A stretch of DNA of 11,154 nt, taken from Pseudomonadales bacterium (GTDB lineage Bacteria > Pseudomonadota > Gammaproteobacteria > Pseudomonadales > JAHEIH01). This document shows positions 1 through 7,255 of this stretch, one piece after another (position 1 is the first letter of the stretch; the number at the start of each line of letters is the position of its first letter). The notes under the pieces were generated by a model. It saw nothing but the letters and a program-made list of their open reading frames with translations. It searched no databases and had not been told where the DNA came from. The position numbers and the translations under genes were made by a program. The DNA is taken from positions 1-11,154 of the forward strand of contig JALRIU010000260.1 in NCBI GenBank assembly GCA_023255355.1, written 5' to 3'.

Positions 1-582
1 CGTATCACTTAACACACCTAGCCAACCGAATGGGTATACACGCTCAAACTCTTTTCGGCACTCTGCAGGAATCGTTTGTCGTGAAACACCGTGAAAACCA
101 TCGCAGCCTGCAATGTAATCACACTCAAGCTTATAATTTTCACCACTGTGCTCGAAAGTGACATAGGGCGCATCGCTTTTGACATCGTGCAAGGTTGCAT
201 TTGACGACTCATAGTAAGTTTTAAGGCCAGCCTTCTGCCGCGCCTCCATAAGATCGCGAGTTACTTCTGTTTGACCGTAACACATCACAGTCTCACCAGA
301 GAGGCTCTTCAAATCAACCCGGTAGCGTGCATTATCAACAGAAATCTCGACACCGTCGTGCTCTTCGCCTTCGGCCATCATACGATCAGCGACGCCTGCT
401 TCCTTCAGAAGCTTAACCATACCCTGTTCGAGGATACCTGCACGTATTCGTCCCAAAACATATTCACCGGTGACACGCTCAACAATGATATTACTAATGC
501 CTTTTTTATTGAGCAATTGACCGAGCAGCAGACCCGCGGGCCCTGCACCAATAATGGCGACTTGAGTTTTTAATACGTTCAT
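1..582 (-). CDS. pobA: 4-hydroxybenzoate 3-monooxygenase PobA, partial (C-terminal half outside window)
   Basis: This FAD- and NADPH-dependent flavoprotein hydroxylates 4-hydroxybenzoate to protocatechuate in the cytoplasm. The reverse strand is open from an ATG at 582 to the window edge, giving 194 codons, about half of the usual length of roughly 390 residues. Visible motifs are the N-terminal FAD-binding GAGPAG (residues 12-17), the VLGRIRAGILEQGMV stretch (42-56) characteristic of PobA, YGQTEVTRDLMEAR (102-115), and the second FAD motif GCDGFHG (159-165). The start is well supported by a GAGGA ribosome binding site at 589-593, six bases upstream. It is divergent from the AraC-type gene at 670-1524, the standard arrangement for pobA with its activator. 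The substrate-binding and C-terminal residues cannot be checked because they lie outside the window. Resemblance to known PobA is very strong through this half, so an alternative such as 3-hydroxybenzoate 6-hydroxylase is unlikely. Confidence 0.95.
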   Translation of the reverse strand, partial: MNVLKTQVAIIGAGPAGLLLGQLLNKKGISNIIVERVTGEYVLGRIRAGILEQGMVKLLKEAGVADRMMAEGEEHDGVEISVDNARYRVDLKSLSGETVMCYGQTEVTRDLMEARQKAGLKTYYESSNATLHDVKSDAPYVTFEHSGENYKLECDYIAGCDGFHGVSRQTIPAECRKEFERVYPFGWLGVLSDT

Positions 583-669
583 ACAATATCCTCATTCAAT
601 GACATTATTGTAAATTGTTTGAACACAATGTGGATGGACAAAGCTTGCTAAATCTTGTACTTTTCTTTC
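583..669. promoter_or_regulatory. Divergent pobA-pobR control region with ATTGT/ACAAT repeats
   Basis: This short gap must hold the control signals of both divergent genes. ATTGT occurs at 607-611 and 614-618, with an inverted partner ACAAT at 625-629. The 614-629 stretch is an inverted repeat with a 6-bp spacer, and a second pair CAAT/ATTG spans 597-610. On the minus strand TACAAT (612 down to 607) is a plausible -10 box for pobA, about 25 bp upstream of its ATG, but no good -35 box lies 17 bp further up. That fits an activator-dependent promoter. The repeats are therefore candidate PobR binding sites. The motifs are seen directly; their function is inference. Confidence 0.45.
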
Positions 670-1524
670 ATGAAAGAAGAGATCCCTTTATTCGGTTTAT
701 ACGGTGAAGATCAACGCCGGTCTGACCCTGGCCCCGTGCATATAGAAGCGATTCGAGATCGCTCTATGGCTCATGGCTGGCACATCAAGCCACACCGGCA
801 CAGCCAACTATTACAAATATTACATGTCGAACAAGGTCTCTTAAATGCCCGCTTTGATGAACATGTTTTCGGTACAGAAGACAATTGCAGTTTTCTAATA
901 CCACCAAGCGTGGTACATGAGTTCACCTTTTCACCCCGTTCACAAGGCGATGTCATCTCTATTTCGCTCGACCAGCTCACAACCCAAAGTCGTATCGATT
1001 GCACTCATCTACAACAATTAAGTTTTAGTCATTGTCGATGGCATGAAGAAGATAACTTAAAACGTCGTTTACGCCACCTTCTCGATGACTTACGTGCTGA
1101 AATCAATCAGGACACACAAAGTGATAGTCTTTGCCTGTTAATTAACCTACTGATTAATACCATAACTCGGCAAAGCAATAAGTCTGAAGCGTTTAACCAA
1201 GATGCCTCACTCGTTAAACGCTTCGAACAATTGATAGAACGCGACTTTATGTCGCATCGTAAAATTAATGAGTTTGCAGATGAACTAGGGGTATCCTACC
1301 CTACACTTAACCGCACGTGTTTAAAGCAACTTGGGATAGCTCCAAAAGAAATTTTAAACAATAAATTACTTCAAGAAGCTAAACGAAAACTGATGTATAC
1401 CACACAAACGATTGATCAAATCTCATATAGCTTAGGCTTCAAAGATCCGGCCTACTTCAATCGATTTTTTAAAAAACTCACCCTAAACACCCCAGGTGAG
1501 TATCGCCAGCAAACAGCTTATTAA
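670..1524 (+). CDS. pobR: AraC-family transcriptional activator of pobA (PobR type)
   Basis: This is a predicted 284-residue regulator that would activate pobA in response to 4-hydroxybenzoate. The N-terminal half is a cupin-like AraC sensor domain, with HIKPHRHSQLLQILHVEQG near residues 37-55 and an IPPSVVHEFTFSP segment. The C-terminal third is the double helix-turn-helix AraC domain, from about INEFADELGVSYPTLNR to ISYSLGFKDPAYFNRFFKK, ending in the usual PGEYRQ. I place the start at ATG 670, because MKEEIPLFGLYGE matches how AraC-type PobR proteins begin. An in-frame TTG at 655 is possible, and a stop at 649-651 blocks anything longer. No clear ribosome binding site is visible. Assignment as PobR rests on the AraC domain plus divergent adjacency to pobA. 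It is the only regulator in the window, so control of the nearby gentisate operon by it or a relative cannot be excluded. Confidence 0.88.
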   Translation: MKEEIPLFGLYGEDQRRSDPGPVHIEAIRDRSMAHGWHIKPHRHSQLLQILHVEQGLLNARFDEHVFGTEDNCSFLIPPSVVHEFTFSPRSQGDVISISLDQLTTQSRIDCTHLQQLSFSHCRWHEEDNLKRRLRHLLDDLRAEINQDTQSDSLCLLINLLINTITRQSNKSEAFNQDASLVKRFEQLIERDFMSHRKINEFADELGVSYPTLNRTCLKQLGIAPKEILNNKLLQEAKRKLMYTTQTIDQISYSLGFKDPAYFNRFFKKLTLNTPGEYRQQTAY

Positions 1525-1563
1525 TTCATTTATTATCTATGCACCCACGTTAAGAGGTATTGC

Positions 1564-2106
1564 GTGAACACAATTGAAGGACAATGTCGACACTGGGTCG
1601 ATACAATGGTTGTTGGACTTAACTTATGCCCTTTTGCTAAACGCAGCCTGGATGAAGACTCGGTGCGCTTTTGCATTCACGAAGGAAAACTTGCAGAACT
1701 TGCCGATAGCTTTATCGCCGAACTGCAACGACTTGATGTTGATCCAAGCATTGAAACCACTTTATTAGTTATTGCAAATGGACTGGAAGATTTTGATCAT
1801 TATTTAGATGTGCTAGATGGGGCAAATGCAATTTTGGAGGAACTCGATTACGTTGGTGAATATCAAATCGCTAGTTTCCACCCCGATTACCAGTTTGAAA
1901 ACACACACCCAAACGACGTCGAAAACTATACTAATCGTTCACCTTATCCTATTTTACATATCCTTAGAGAAGCCAGTCTCGAGAAAGCCATCGCTGCATT
2001 TGGCGAGGAAAATGCTGAACAAGTCCCGGAAAATAATATTCGTACACTGCAATCACTAGGCTTACAGCACATCAAGGTATTACTGAGCAGATCACATAAT
2101 CCCTAG
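1564..2106 (+). CDS. DUF1415 family protein of unknown function
   Basis: This is a 180-residue soluble protein with no signal peptide or membrane segment. It shows the hallmarks of the DUF1415 family: VVGLNLCPFAKR near residues 16-27 and FHPDYQFENTHPNDVENYTNRSPYP split over residues 104-128. The conserved Cys-Pro in LNLCPF hints at a redox or metal role, but no function is established to my knowledge. The start is a GTG at 1564, preceded by a good ribosome binding site (AAGAGGT, about 1552-1558). It follows pobR by 39 bp on the same strand and could share its transcript. Its last 15 bp overlap the convergent dctM gene, so the two genes end inside each other. Family assignment is confident; a link to aromatic metabolism is not implied by the sequence. 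Confidence 0.85.
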   Translation: MNTIEGQCRHWVDTMVVGLNLCPFAKRSLDEDSVRFCIHEGKLAELADSFIAELQRLDVDPSIETTLLVIANGLEDFDHYLDVLDGANAILEELDYVGEYQIASFHPDYQFENTHPNDVENYTNRSPYPILHILREASLEKAIAAFGEENAEQVPENNIRTLQSLGLQHIKVLLSRSHNP

Positions 2107-3354
2107 CAATGCTTTAGAAATACTCGGAACTGCGGCGATAATCACCATACATACCAAGATCGCCGCTAAAAATGGGATAACCGCAAGAAACAGACGTGCT
2201 ATGGATAGATTTGAGGCCTGCATGGCAATAAACAACCCAGGGCCCACTGGCGGGGTAATCAAACCGATCATCGTGGCCAAACTGATCACGACACCAAAAT
2301 GGATAGGGTCAATCCCAAAACTCTCAGCTGCCGGCAAAAGAATGGGAACTAGCACAATCATGACTGCAATGCTTTCGAGAAACATACCCAAAAAAATGAC
2401 CAACAGATAGACTAATAAAAGAAATAAAAATGGCGACGTGGTCAATTCTGCAATCCATTCAACCATTAAATCGGGCACGCCCTCGAAAGCCAAGGCCCAA
2501 CCAAAAACCGCAGCCACGGCGATCAACCCCACGATCATTGCGGTATTTTTGGCAACGACCAGTAATAATTCTGGCAAGTCACTAAAACAAATACTTTTGT
2601 AAACGAACACACCAAGAATAAAAGCGAGCATCGAGGCAATAGCTCCAGCTTCTGTTGGCGACATTACACCGCCCAAAATACATCCGATGATTACCAGAGG
2701 GATCATCGCTGGCAGCACCCCAGCCAACACATCTCGTTTAGAGGAGGCATATACAGCATTCTTTGGTAAGCCTTTAAAAACACCGACAAAAAATATGATC
2801 AACGCTAGAGCAAACACGACCAATAGCCCTGGCAAAATACCGGCTATAAAAAGATCGGCGATAGGTTGATAGGCAACTACGCCATAGATAATCATCAACA
2901 TGGAAGGTGGTATTATCGGGCCAAGCAGACCGCCAGCGAGTGTCACCGCTGCTGCAAACTCTTTGCTATATCCCTTATCAACCATGGTTGGGATCATCAA
3001 ACGGCTCATGATAGAAATTTGTGCGGTAGCGGATCCGAGTATCGCTGCCGCAAAGGCATTGGTTAAAAGATTGACGTATGCAAGACCGCCTTTAAAACCA
3101 CCGACAAAATAATCTATAGCATTCATTAAACGACTCGTTAAACCACCTTTATTCATGAGTTCGCCAACGAGCATAAACAAGGGAATTGCTAAAAGCCCAT
3201 ATTGATTGACCGAACCATACAACTGAATCGGGATAGAATCGATCAGCATCAACAAGTCGGTTTCATAGATAAATAGCAATGCGCCAAACAAAAGACTAAT
3301 AAAAATCGGCAAGCCCAAAAATAACGCTAATAAAAATCCAATAAGGGTTAGCAT
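2092..3354 (-). CDS. dctM: TRAP transporter large permease subunit DctM
   Basis: This 420-residue inner-membrane protein is the ion-coupled transport channel of a TRAP transporter. It is hydrophobic throughout, with about a dozen membrane segments. Family signatures are GLLAIPLFMLVGELMNKGG (about residues 53-71), a central LAGGLLGPIIPPSMLMIIYG, GGVMSPTEAGAIAS, and near the C-terminus GLITPPVGPGLFIA. Length is normal for the family. The ATG at 3354 overlaps the dctQ stop (ATGCTAA), indicating translational coupling. It is the last gene of the gentisate operon, and its end overlaps the convergent DUF1415 gene by 15 bp. No hairpin terminator is visible at this end. Substrate specificity is set by DctP rather than by this subunit; the operon context suggests an aromatic acid. 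Confidence 0.95.
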   Translation of the reverse strand: MLTLIGFLLALFLGLPIFISLLFGALLFIYETDLLMLIDSIPIQLYGSVNQYGLLAIPLFMLVGELMNKGGLTSRLMNAIDYFVGGFKGGLAYVNLLTNAFAAAILGSATAQISIMSRLMIPTMVDKGYSKEFAAAVTLAGGLLGPIIPPSMLMIIYGVVAYQPIADLFIAGILPGLLVVFALALIIFFVGVFKGLPKNAVYASSKRDVLAGVLPAMIPLVIIGCILGGVMSPTEAGAIASMLAFILGVFVYKSICFSDLPELLLVVAKNTAMIVGLIAVAAVFGWALAFEGVPDLMVEWIAELTTSPFLFLLLVYLLVIFLGMFLESIAVMIVLVPILLPAAESFGIDPIHFGVVISLATMIGLITPPVGPGLFIAMQASNLSIARLFLAVIPFLAAILVCMVIIAAVPSISKALLGIM

Positions 3355-3842
3355 GATTCAGTTTCTAACACAATGGGTGCTACGGCCTTATAAAACAGAT
3401 GAAAACTTAAGCTGTAAAAACTAAATACAAGCAAGGCATAGTTATACCAGAGGGGAATGGAAGTCGTTGCTGAGATGTCGGTGCCGACTTCAGGTCGAGA
3501 TAACCATTGAGTACCCACATAACTTAAGGTCAACGATATGAAAAGCGCTACAATATGTAACCCTCGACTCAAAAAAACATTATTTTTGCCCTTAATGAGC
3601 GATAAAACTATATCAACTCTAACCAATTGCCCAACATGAGCCAGGTAACTAACACCAACAAACGATAGCGCAATCAAAATTTGTAAGGACACTTCTTCGG
3701 CCCAAAAAAGCGGCTCACTAAAGAAATACCTCAATAAAACTTGGGAAGACATAATTAGCGTTAATGTTAACGTAAAAAGGATTAACAACCACTTTTCAAA
3801 AATACCTAAATAGTTATCCAATACACTAAAAATCTTGAGCAT
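3348..3842 (-). CDS. dctQ: TRAP transporter small permease subunit DctQ
   Basis: This 164-residue inner-membrane protein is the small subunit that pairs with DctM. Four hydrophobic helices are visible, roughly at residues 17-37, 47-69, 90-112 and 128-153. The characteristic DctQ segment QVLLRYFFSEPLFWAEEVS sits at about residues 34-52. Length is typical for the family. It starts 9 bp after the dctP stop, and its own stop overlaps the dctM start by 7 bp, so P, Q and M are expected to be made together. The P-Q-M order and the separate (unfused) Q and M genes are standard for TRAP systems. Confidence 0.92.
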   Translation of the reverse strand: MLKIFSVLDNYLGIFEKWLLILFTLTLTLIMSSQVLLRYFFSEPLFWAEEVSLQILIALSFVGVSYLAHVGQLVRVDIVLSLIKGKNNVFLSRGLHIVALFISLTLSYVGTQWLSRPEVGTDISATTSIPLWYNYALLVFSFYSLSFHLFYKAVAPIVLETESC

Positions 3843-3851
3843 TGATGGCCT

Positions 3852-4832
3852 TTATTGCGTATTTTGCTGATAGAACTCAGCAATGCCACTATTAGAAGAT
3901 GTGTATTTTTTAACTACTGCGTCCATGACTGTTTGCAGTTTACTCATTTCGAAGCTTTCGATGTTTACACCCAGCCCCTTTAGTGTATCGACACTTTCCT
4001 GCTCGCGCTGTTTGGTCAAGTCAAATCCCCAACGTTCAGCTTTGGAGATGGACGCACTGATCATCGCGCGCTGCTGATCTGACAAGCTGTCCCACCAAGG
4101 TTTCGATGCCACGATAATACCTGGAAAGGCCATATGGTTAGTTAATAAAAGATTGGGCGCTTGCTGATAAAGTTTGAGACCCACAACGATATCTAAGTCA
4201 ACATCAACGATATCCAACAAGTTCGTATTGAGGGCTGGCGTGACCTCTGACAAAGGCATAGCTGTAGGGGCCGCATGTAATCCTTGCCACCAATCGCTGA
4301 AAACCTCATTTGGAAAAGAACGCACCTTGCGGTTTTCGAAGGCCTGCAAGGAATCTATCTGCTCTCTCGACAAGACGTGGCGCATACCTGCCATAGTATA
4401 TCCTAAGCCGACCAATTGATGATCACTAAGCTTGCGGAGCATCTCTTGAGCGCTAGAGCTTGCCGCTGCATTGATCGCTGCATCGATATCAGCGAACATG
4501 CCTGGCATAAACCATCCGGAGATGGAGGACTCACGGTTTGAAAGCACCCCCGCTGTTAAAACCGCCATCTGAATACCACCTGATTGCAACATATCGATCA
4601 TCTGCTGCTCACCACCCAATTTACCAAGCGGGAATATTTTGGTGCGAAAATTTTTGTCGCTCGACGCGAGTAGATCGTCCGCAAAATGCTCAGCCACGTT
4701 GTTCCAGATGTGTGGAGGAGGAGTAATCATCCCCATCCTTAACATTTCAGCCTGAGCTGAGGAAACGGCTACCAAGGCGAGGATCGCCAGGATACCAATA
4801 TGCTTAAATTTACGAACAAAACTTAATAACAT
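3852..4832 (-). CDS. dctP: TRAP transporter periplasmic substrate-binding protein DctP
   Basis: This 326-residue secreted protein captures the substrate in the periplasm and hands it to DctQM. Residues 1-28 form a Sec signal peptide (basic start, hydrophobic core, cleavage after SSAQA). The mature protein begins with the DctP pattern LRMGMITPPPHIWN. Further family features are FPLGKLGGEQQMIDMLQSG and, around residues 165-200, a segment including KVRSFPNEVFSDWW. That region normally carries the arginine that binds the substrate carboxylate, here probably in KVRS. It lies 9 bp after the fumarylpyruvate hydrolase stop. Because it is embedded in a gentisate operon, gentisate, 3-hydroxybenzoate or a related aromatic carboxylate is the likely ligand. 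That is inference; many TRAP proteins bind C4-dicarboxylates or other acids. Confidence 0.92.
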   Translation of the reverse strand: MLLSFVRKFKHIGILAILALVAVSSAQAEMLRMGMITPPPHIWNNVAEHFADDLLASSDKNFRTKIFPLGKLGGEQQMIDMLQSGGIQMAVLTAGVLSNRESSISGWFMPGMFADIDAAINAAASSSAQEMLRKLSDHQLVGLGYTMAGMRHVLSREQIDSLQAFENRKVRSFPNEVFSDWWQGLHAAPTAMPLSEVTPALNTNLLDIVDVDLDIVVGLKLYQQAPNLLLTNHMAFPGIIVASKPWWDSLSDQQRAMISASISKAERWGFDLTKQREQESVDTLKGLGVNIESFEMSKLQTVMDAVVKKYTSSNSGIAEFYQQNTQ

Positions 4833-4841
4833 CAGATGACT

Positions 4842-5543
4842 CTACTTTTTGATAGTTAATTCGATACCACCAAGCTTCGCGATAGACCCTTCAATTTTAT
4901 CGCCAGCAATAACAGGTCCCACGCCTTCGGGTGTCCCGGTGTAAATTAAATCACCGGGTTCTAAATGATAGTACTTCGATAGATCGGCGATGACTTCACG
5001 TACGTTCCAAATCAACATATTCAAATCTGACGACTGCTTTGTCGCACCATTGACACGTAATTCAATTGGGCCTTGAGAGATAACACCAATCTGAGATTTT
5101 GGATAAATCGTTGATAATACTGCGGCATTCTCAAAGTTTTTACCAAAGTCCCAAGGCTTGCCACCATCTTTCCCTTTTTGTTGTAAGTCGCGGCGAGTCA
5201 TATCTAGTCCGCAGGCGTATCCAAATACAATATCATCTGCCTGATCTTCAGAAACATTAAACCCAGGCTTATCGATTGCCACAACAAACTCCATCTCATA
5301 ATGGAAATTACTCGTCATTGGCGGATACGGTATTGTTGAGCCTGAAGGAATCAGAGCAGAGTTATCTTTCAAGAAATAAAAGGGTTCCATGCTAGTTTTA
5401 TCAACCGTTGTACCCATTTCGATGGCATGTGCAAGGTAGTTGCGGCCAACACAAAAAATACGGTTAACAGGAAAGCGCTTATCAGAATTGTGGATTTCAG
5501 CGCTTACAGTTGGTTTAGCAGGAAATAGTAAATTATCTGACAT
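4842..5543 (-). CDS. nagK: Fumarylpyruvate hydrolase (FAH family)
   Basis: This 233-residue cytoplasmic enzyme of the fumarylacetoacetate hydrolase fold is predicted to split fumarylpyruvate into fumarate and pyruvate, the last step of the gentisate pathway. Motifs seen are FCVGRNYLAHAIEMG (start of the fold), the metal-binding EMEFVV, GYACGLDMTRRDLQ with the third acidic ligand, KPWDFGKNFENAA, and the terminal GDLIYTGTPEGVGPV. The start is taken as ATG 5543 (MSDNLLFP), served by an AAAGAGA ribosome binding site about seven bases upstream. An in-frame TTG at 5549 is less likely. It sits between the gentisate dioxygenase (11-bp gap) and dctP (9-bp gap). By sequence alone the fold could act on other acylpyruvates; the operon makes fumarylpyruvate the best call. 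Confidence 0.9.
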   Translation of the reverse strand: MSDNLLFPAKPTVSAEIHNSDKRFPVNRIFCVGRNYLAHAIEMGTTVDKTSMEPFYFLKDNSALIPSGSTIPYPPMTSNFHYEMEFVVAIDKPGFNVSEDQADDIVFGYACGLDMTRRDLQQKGKDGGKPWDFGKNFENAAVLSTIYPKSQIGVISQGPIELRVNGATKQSSDLNMLIWNVREVIADLSKYYHLEPGDLIYTGTPEGVGPVIAGDKIEGSIAKLGGIELTIKK

Positions 5544-5554
5544 GATCAATCTCT

Positions 5555-6601
5555 TTAAAAAATTCCTAAATAGTGATGCAGCGGTTGCTCATCAGCCGTT
5601 AATAAAAATAATGGTTTGTGTTCACCCATGTTTGTTATCGTAATACTGGTATAGCCGGGAGCACTTAACGTATCGCGCTCAACAAAGTTGAGCGGCGAAT
5701 CAATTTCCGTGGGGTGCCCTTCGATCATAATTGATCCGGCACCCTCGATAACATGAAAGACTTTCGCGCTAGTCATTTTAGGCAGTTTTTGCTTTTCTCC
5801 CGGGCGAAGCATAATGGCACCAAAACCAATACTCGGGAAAATACTTTGTCCGTTTTCTGGATTCACATAGGCAATAGCCAGCAAACCTTTATCGTGATCA
5901 GCGGCCATCTCTTCAAGACAAGCTTTGGTTTTGGACCAAGGATACCGAAGTTGAGGGCTATTATCGCTGCCACGAGCAAGGTTTAAAGTTGGCACGATGC
6001 CTGAAGCACTGTAATCGGCATAAGATTTATCGCGGCTGCGTGATGGGTTTTGATTTTCACCCTCTATAGACCAAGAGCTGTTAAGTCGATACATCAATGG
6101 TAGATCGAGAATATCCAACCATACGATTGGGCCCTCGCCACCATGATGATGCTCATGCCACATTCCGGCTGGGGTTAAAATCAAATCACCACGTTCCATT
6201 TTACAAGGCTCATCATTAACCGTGGTATAAGCGCCTTCACCCTCCACTATAATGCGGACTGCATTAGGCGTATGTCGATGATTGGGTGCCGTTTCACCCG
6301 GTAAAATCAACTGCATGCCCAGATAAATACTCGGAGTGGCTTGAATGTTTTCTAAACCATGACCTGGATTTGCTAAAATGAGCACACGTCTCTCAGCTTT
6401 TTCCATGGGCGTTAGCTCACCTGCACGCATCAGCAATGGACGAATATTTTCATAGCGCCAATTTAAAAAAGTCGTATCACGGCTAGGTATGTTGTAAGGC
6501 AACACCGATCGCATTTGAGGCCAAAGTGGCACCAAATTATGACTTGTTAACATCTCTCTATATTCAAGAGGTAATTCTTCGAGGGTTCCTAATTGCTGCA
6601 T
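5555..6601 (-). CDS. gtdA: Gentisate 1,2-dioxygenase
   Basis: This 348-residue bicupin Fe(II) dioxygenase opens the gentisate ring to give maleylpyruvate. The N-terminal cupin holds H108-R-H110 in APNHRHTPNAVR and H149 in GMWHEHHHGGEGP. The spacing of 2 and then 39 residues equals that of the known iron ligands of gentisate dioxygenases. The C-terminal cupin (from about residue 270, GFGAIMLRPGEKQKLP) has no His-x-His pair, as expected for the non-metal half of this family. Length is typical (about 340-370). The start ATG at 6601 has a perfect AGGAGG ribosome binding site at 6607-6612, the strongest in the operon. It follows the isomerase by 12 bp. The related salicylate 1,2-dioxygenase is an alternative, but the flanking isomerase and hydrolase favour gentisate. 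Confidence 0.94.
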   Translation of the reverse strand: MQQLGTLEELPLEYREMLTSHNLVPLWPQMRSVLPYNIPSRDTTFLNWRYENIRPLLMRAGELTPMEKAERRVLILANPGHGLENIQATPSIYLGMQLILPGETAPNHRHTPNAVRIIVEGEGAYTTVNDEPCKMERGDLILTPAGMWHEHHHGGEGPIVWLDILDLPLMYRLNSSWSIEGENQNPSRSRDKSYADYSASGIVPTLNLARGSDNSPQLRYPWSKTKACLEEMAADHDKGLLAIAYVNPENGQSIFPSIGFGAIMLRPGEKQKLPKMTSAKVFHVIEGAGSIMIEGHPTEIDSPLNFVERDTLSAPGYTSITITNMGEHKPLFLLTADEQPLHHYLGIF

Positions 6602-6606
6602 TGAAT

Positions 6607-6612
6607 CCTCCT
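6607..6612 (-). promoter_or_regulatory. Strong ribosome binding site of gentisate dioxygenase
   Basis: The reverse strand reads AGGAGG here, five bases before ATG 6601 and immediately after the isomerase stop. A full consensus is rare among the genes of this window, and it suggests that the ring-cleavage enzyme is made at a higher level than its operon partners. Confidence 0.8.
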
Positions 6613-6613
6613 A

Positions 6614-7255
6614 TTATTTGAGCACTACAGGCTGATTTAATGGTGCAGCCTTAATAAAAGCTGGCAAACCCGTGCAATGTTCATAAATGGCCATGGCTCG
6701 CGGATAAGGCGCCAAATCACAGCTCATGCGCATGGCATTAGCCACCTGTGGAATTAAGAAAACATCCGCCATAGTCACCTGATCAGTAAAACAATACTGA
6801 TCAGAATTTGCATCCGCTAAAAGCGTCTCAACAGTCGACATACCCTCCGCAATCCAATGGGCGTACCAGGTATTTTTTTGCTCTTCAGACAAACCCAAGT
6901 CTTTTTGAAGGTACTTCAGAATTCTTAAATTATTGACTGGGTGCATATCGGTAGCAATCACGCTACACAATTCCAGCACGCGGGTACGAGCCAGCAAATC
7001 TGTCGGGAGCAATTGCGGCTCAGGATATTTCTCATCTAGATACAATAAAATAGCTAATGATTGCGTTATTTTAGTGCCGTCTTCCTCAATCAGTACCGGC
7101 ACACCTTTGCCAGGGTTTAGCTTGATAAAATCTGCCCCCGACTGCTCACCTTCACGAAGATTAACGCTATGGTAGTCATAATCTAGGCCTTTAAGCGCCA
7201 TAGCAATACGTGTTCGGTAAGATGTAGAGCTAAAAAAGAAGTTATACAACTGCAT
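6614..7255 (-). CDS. maiA: Maleylpyruvate isomerase, glutathione-dependent, GST zeta class
   Basis: This 213-residue cytoplasmic enzyme is predicted to isomerise maleylpyruvate to fumarylpyruvate using glutathione. The thioredoxin-like N-terminal domain begins MQLYNFFFSSTSYRTRIAM, and the S-S-x-S-x-R-x-R pattern is the zeta-class catalytic signature. KGVPVL with a following QSLAIL provides the glutathione contacts. The helical C-terminal domain has DMHPVNNLRILKYL, another zeta hallmark. ATG 7255 is chosen because it gives the family N-terminus and length (about 212). A longer in-frame version would need a TTG at 7315 and would add 20 unrelated residues. The ribosome binding site is weak. It is the first gene of the operon, 12 bp before the gentisate dioxygenase. 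The same family includes maleylacetoacetate isomerase (homogentisate pathway); the neighbours make maleylpyruvate the better substrate (NagL-like role). Confidence 0.9.
   Translation of the reverse strand: MQLYNFFFSSTSYRTRIAMALKGLDYDYHSVNLREGEQSGADFIKLNPGKGVPVLIEEDGTKITQSLAILLYLDEKYPEPQLLPTDLLARTRVLELCSVIATDMHPVNNLRILKYLQKDLGLSEEQKNTWYAHWIAEGMSTVETLLADANSDQYCFTDQVTMADVFLIPQVANAMRMSCDLAPYPRAMAIYEHCTGLPAFIKAAPLNQPVVLK

Noticed and set aside
271..573. Open frame of 100 codons on the plus strand
   Set aside because: It lies entirely antisense to pobA, whose translation matches a well-known family; the frame shows no recognisable protein and no ribosome binding site.
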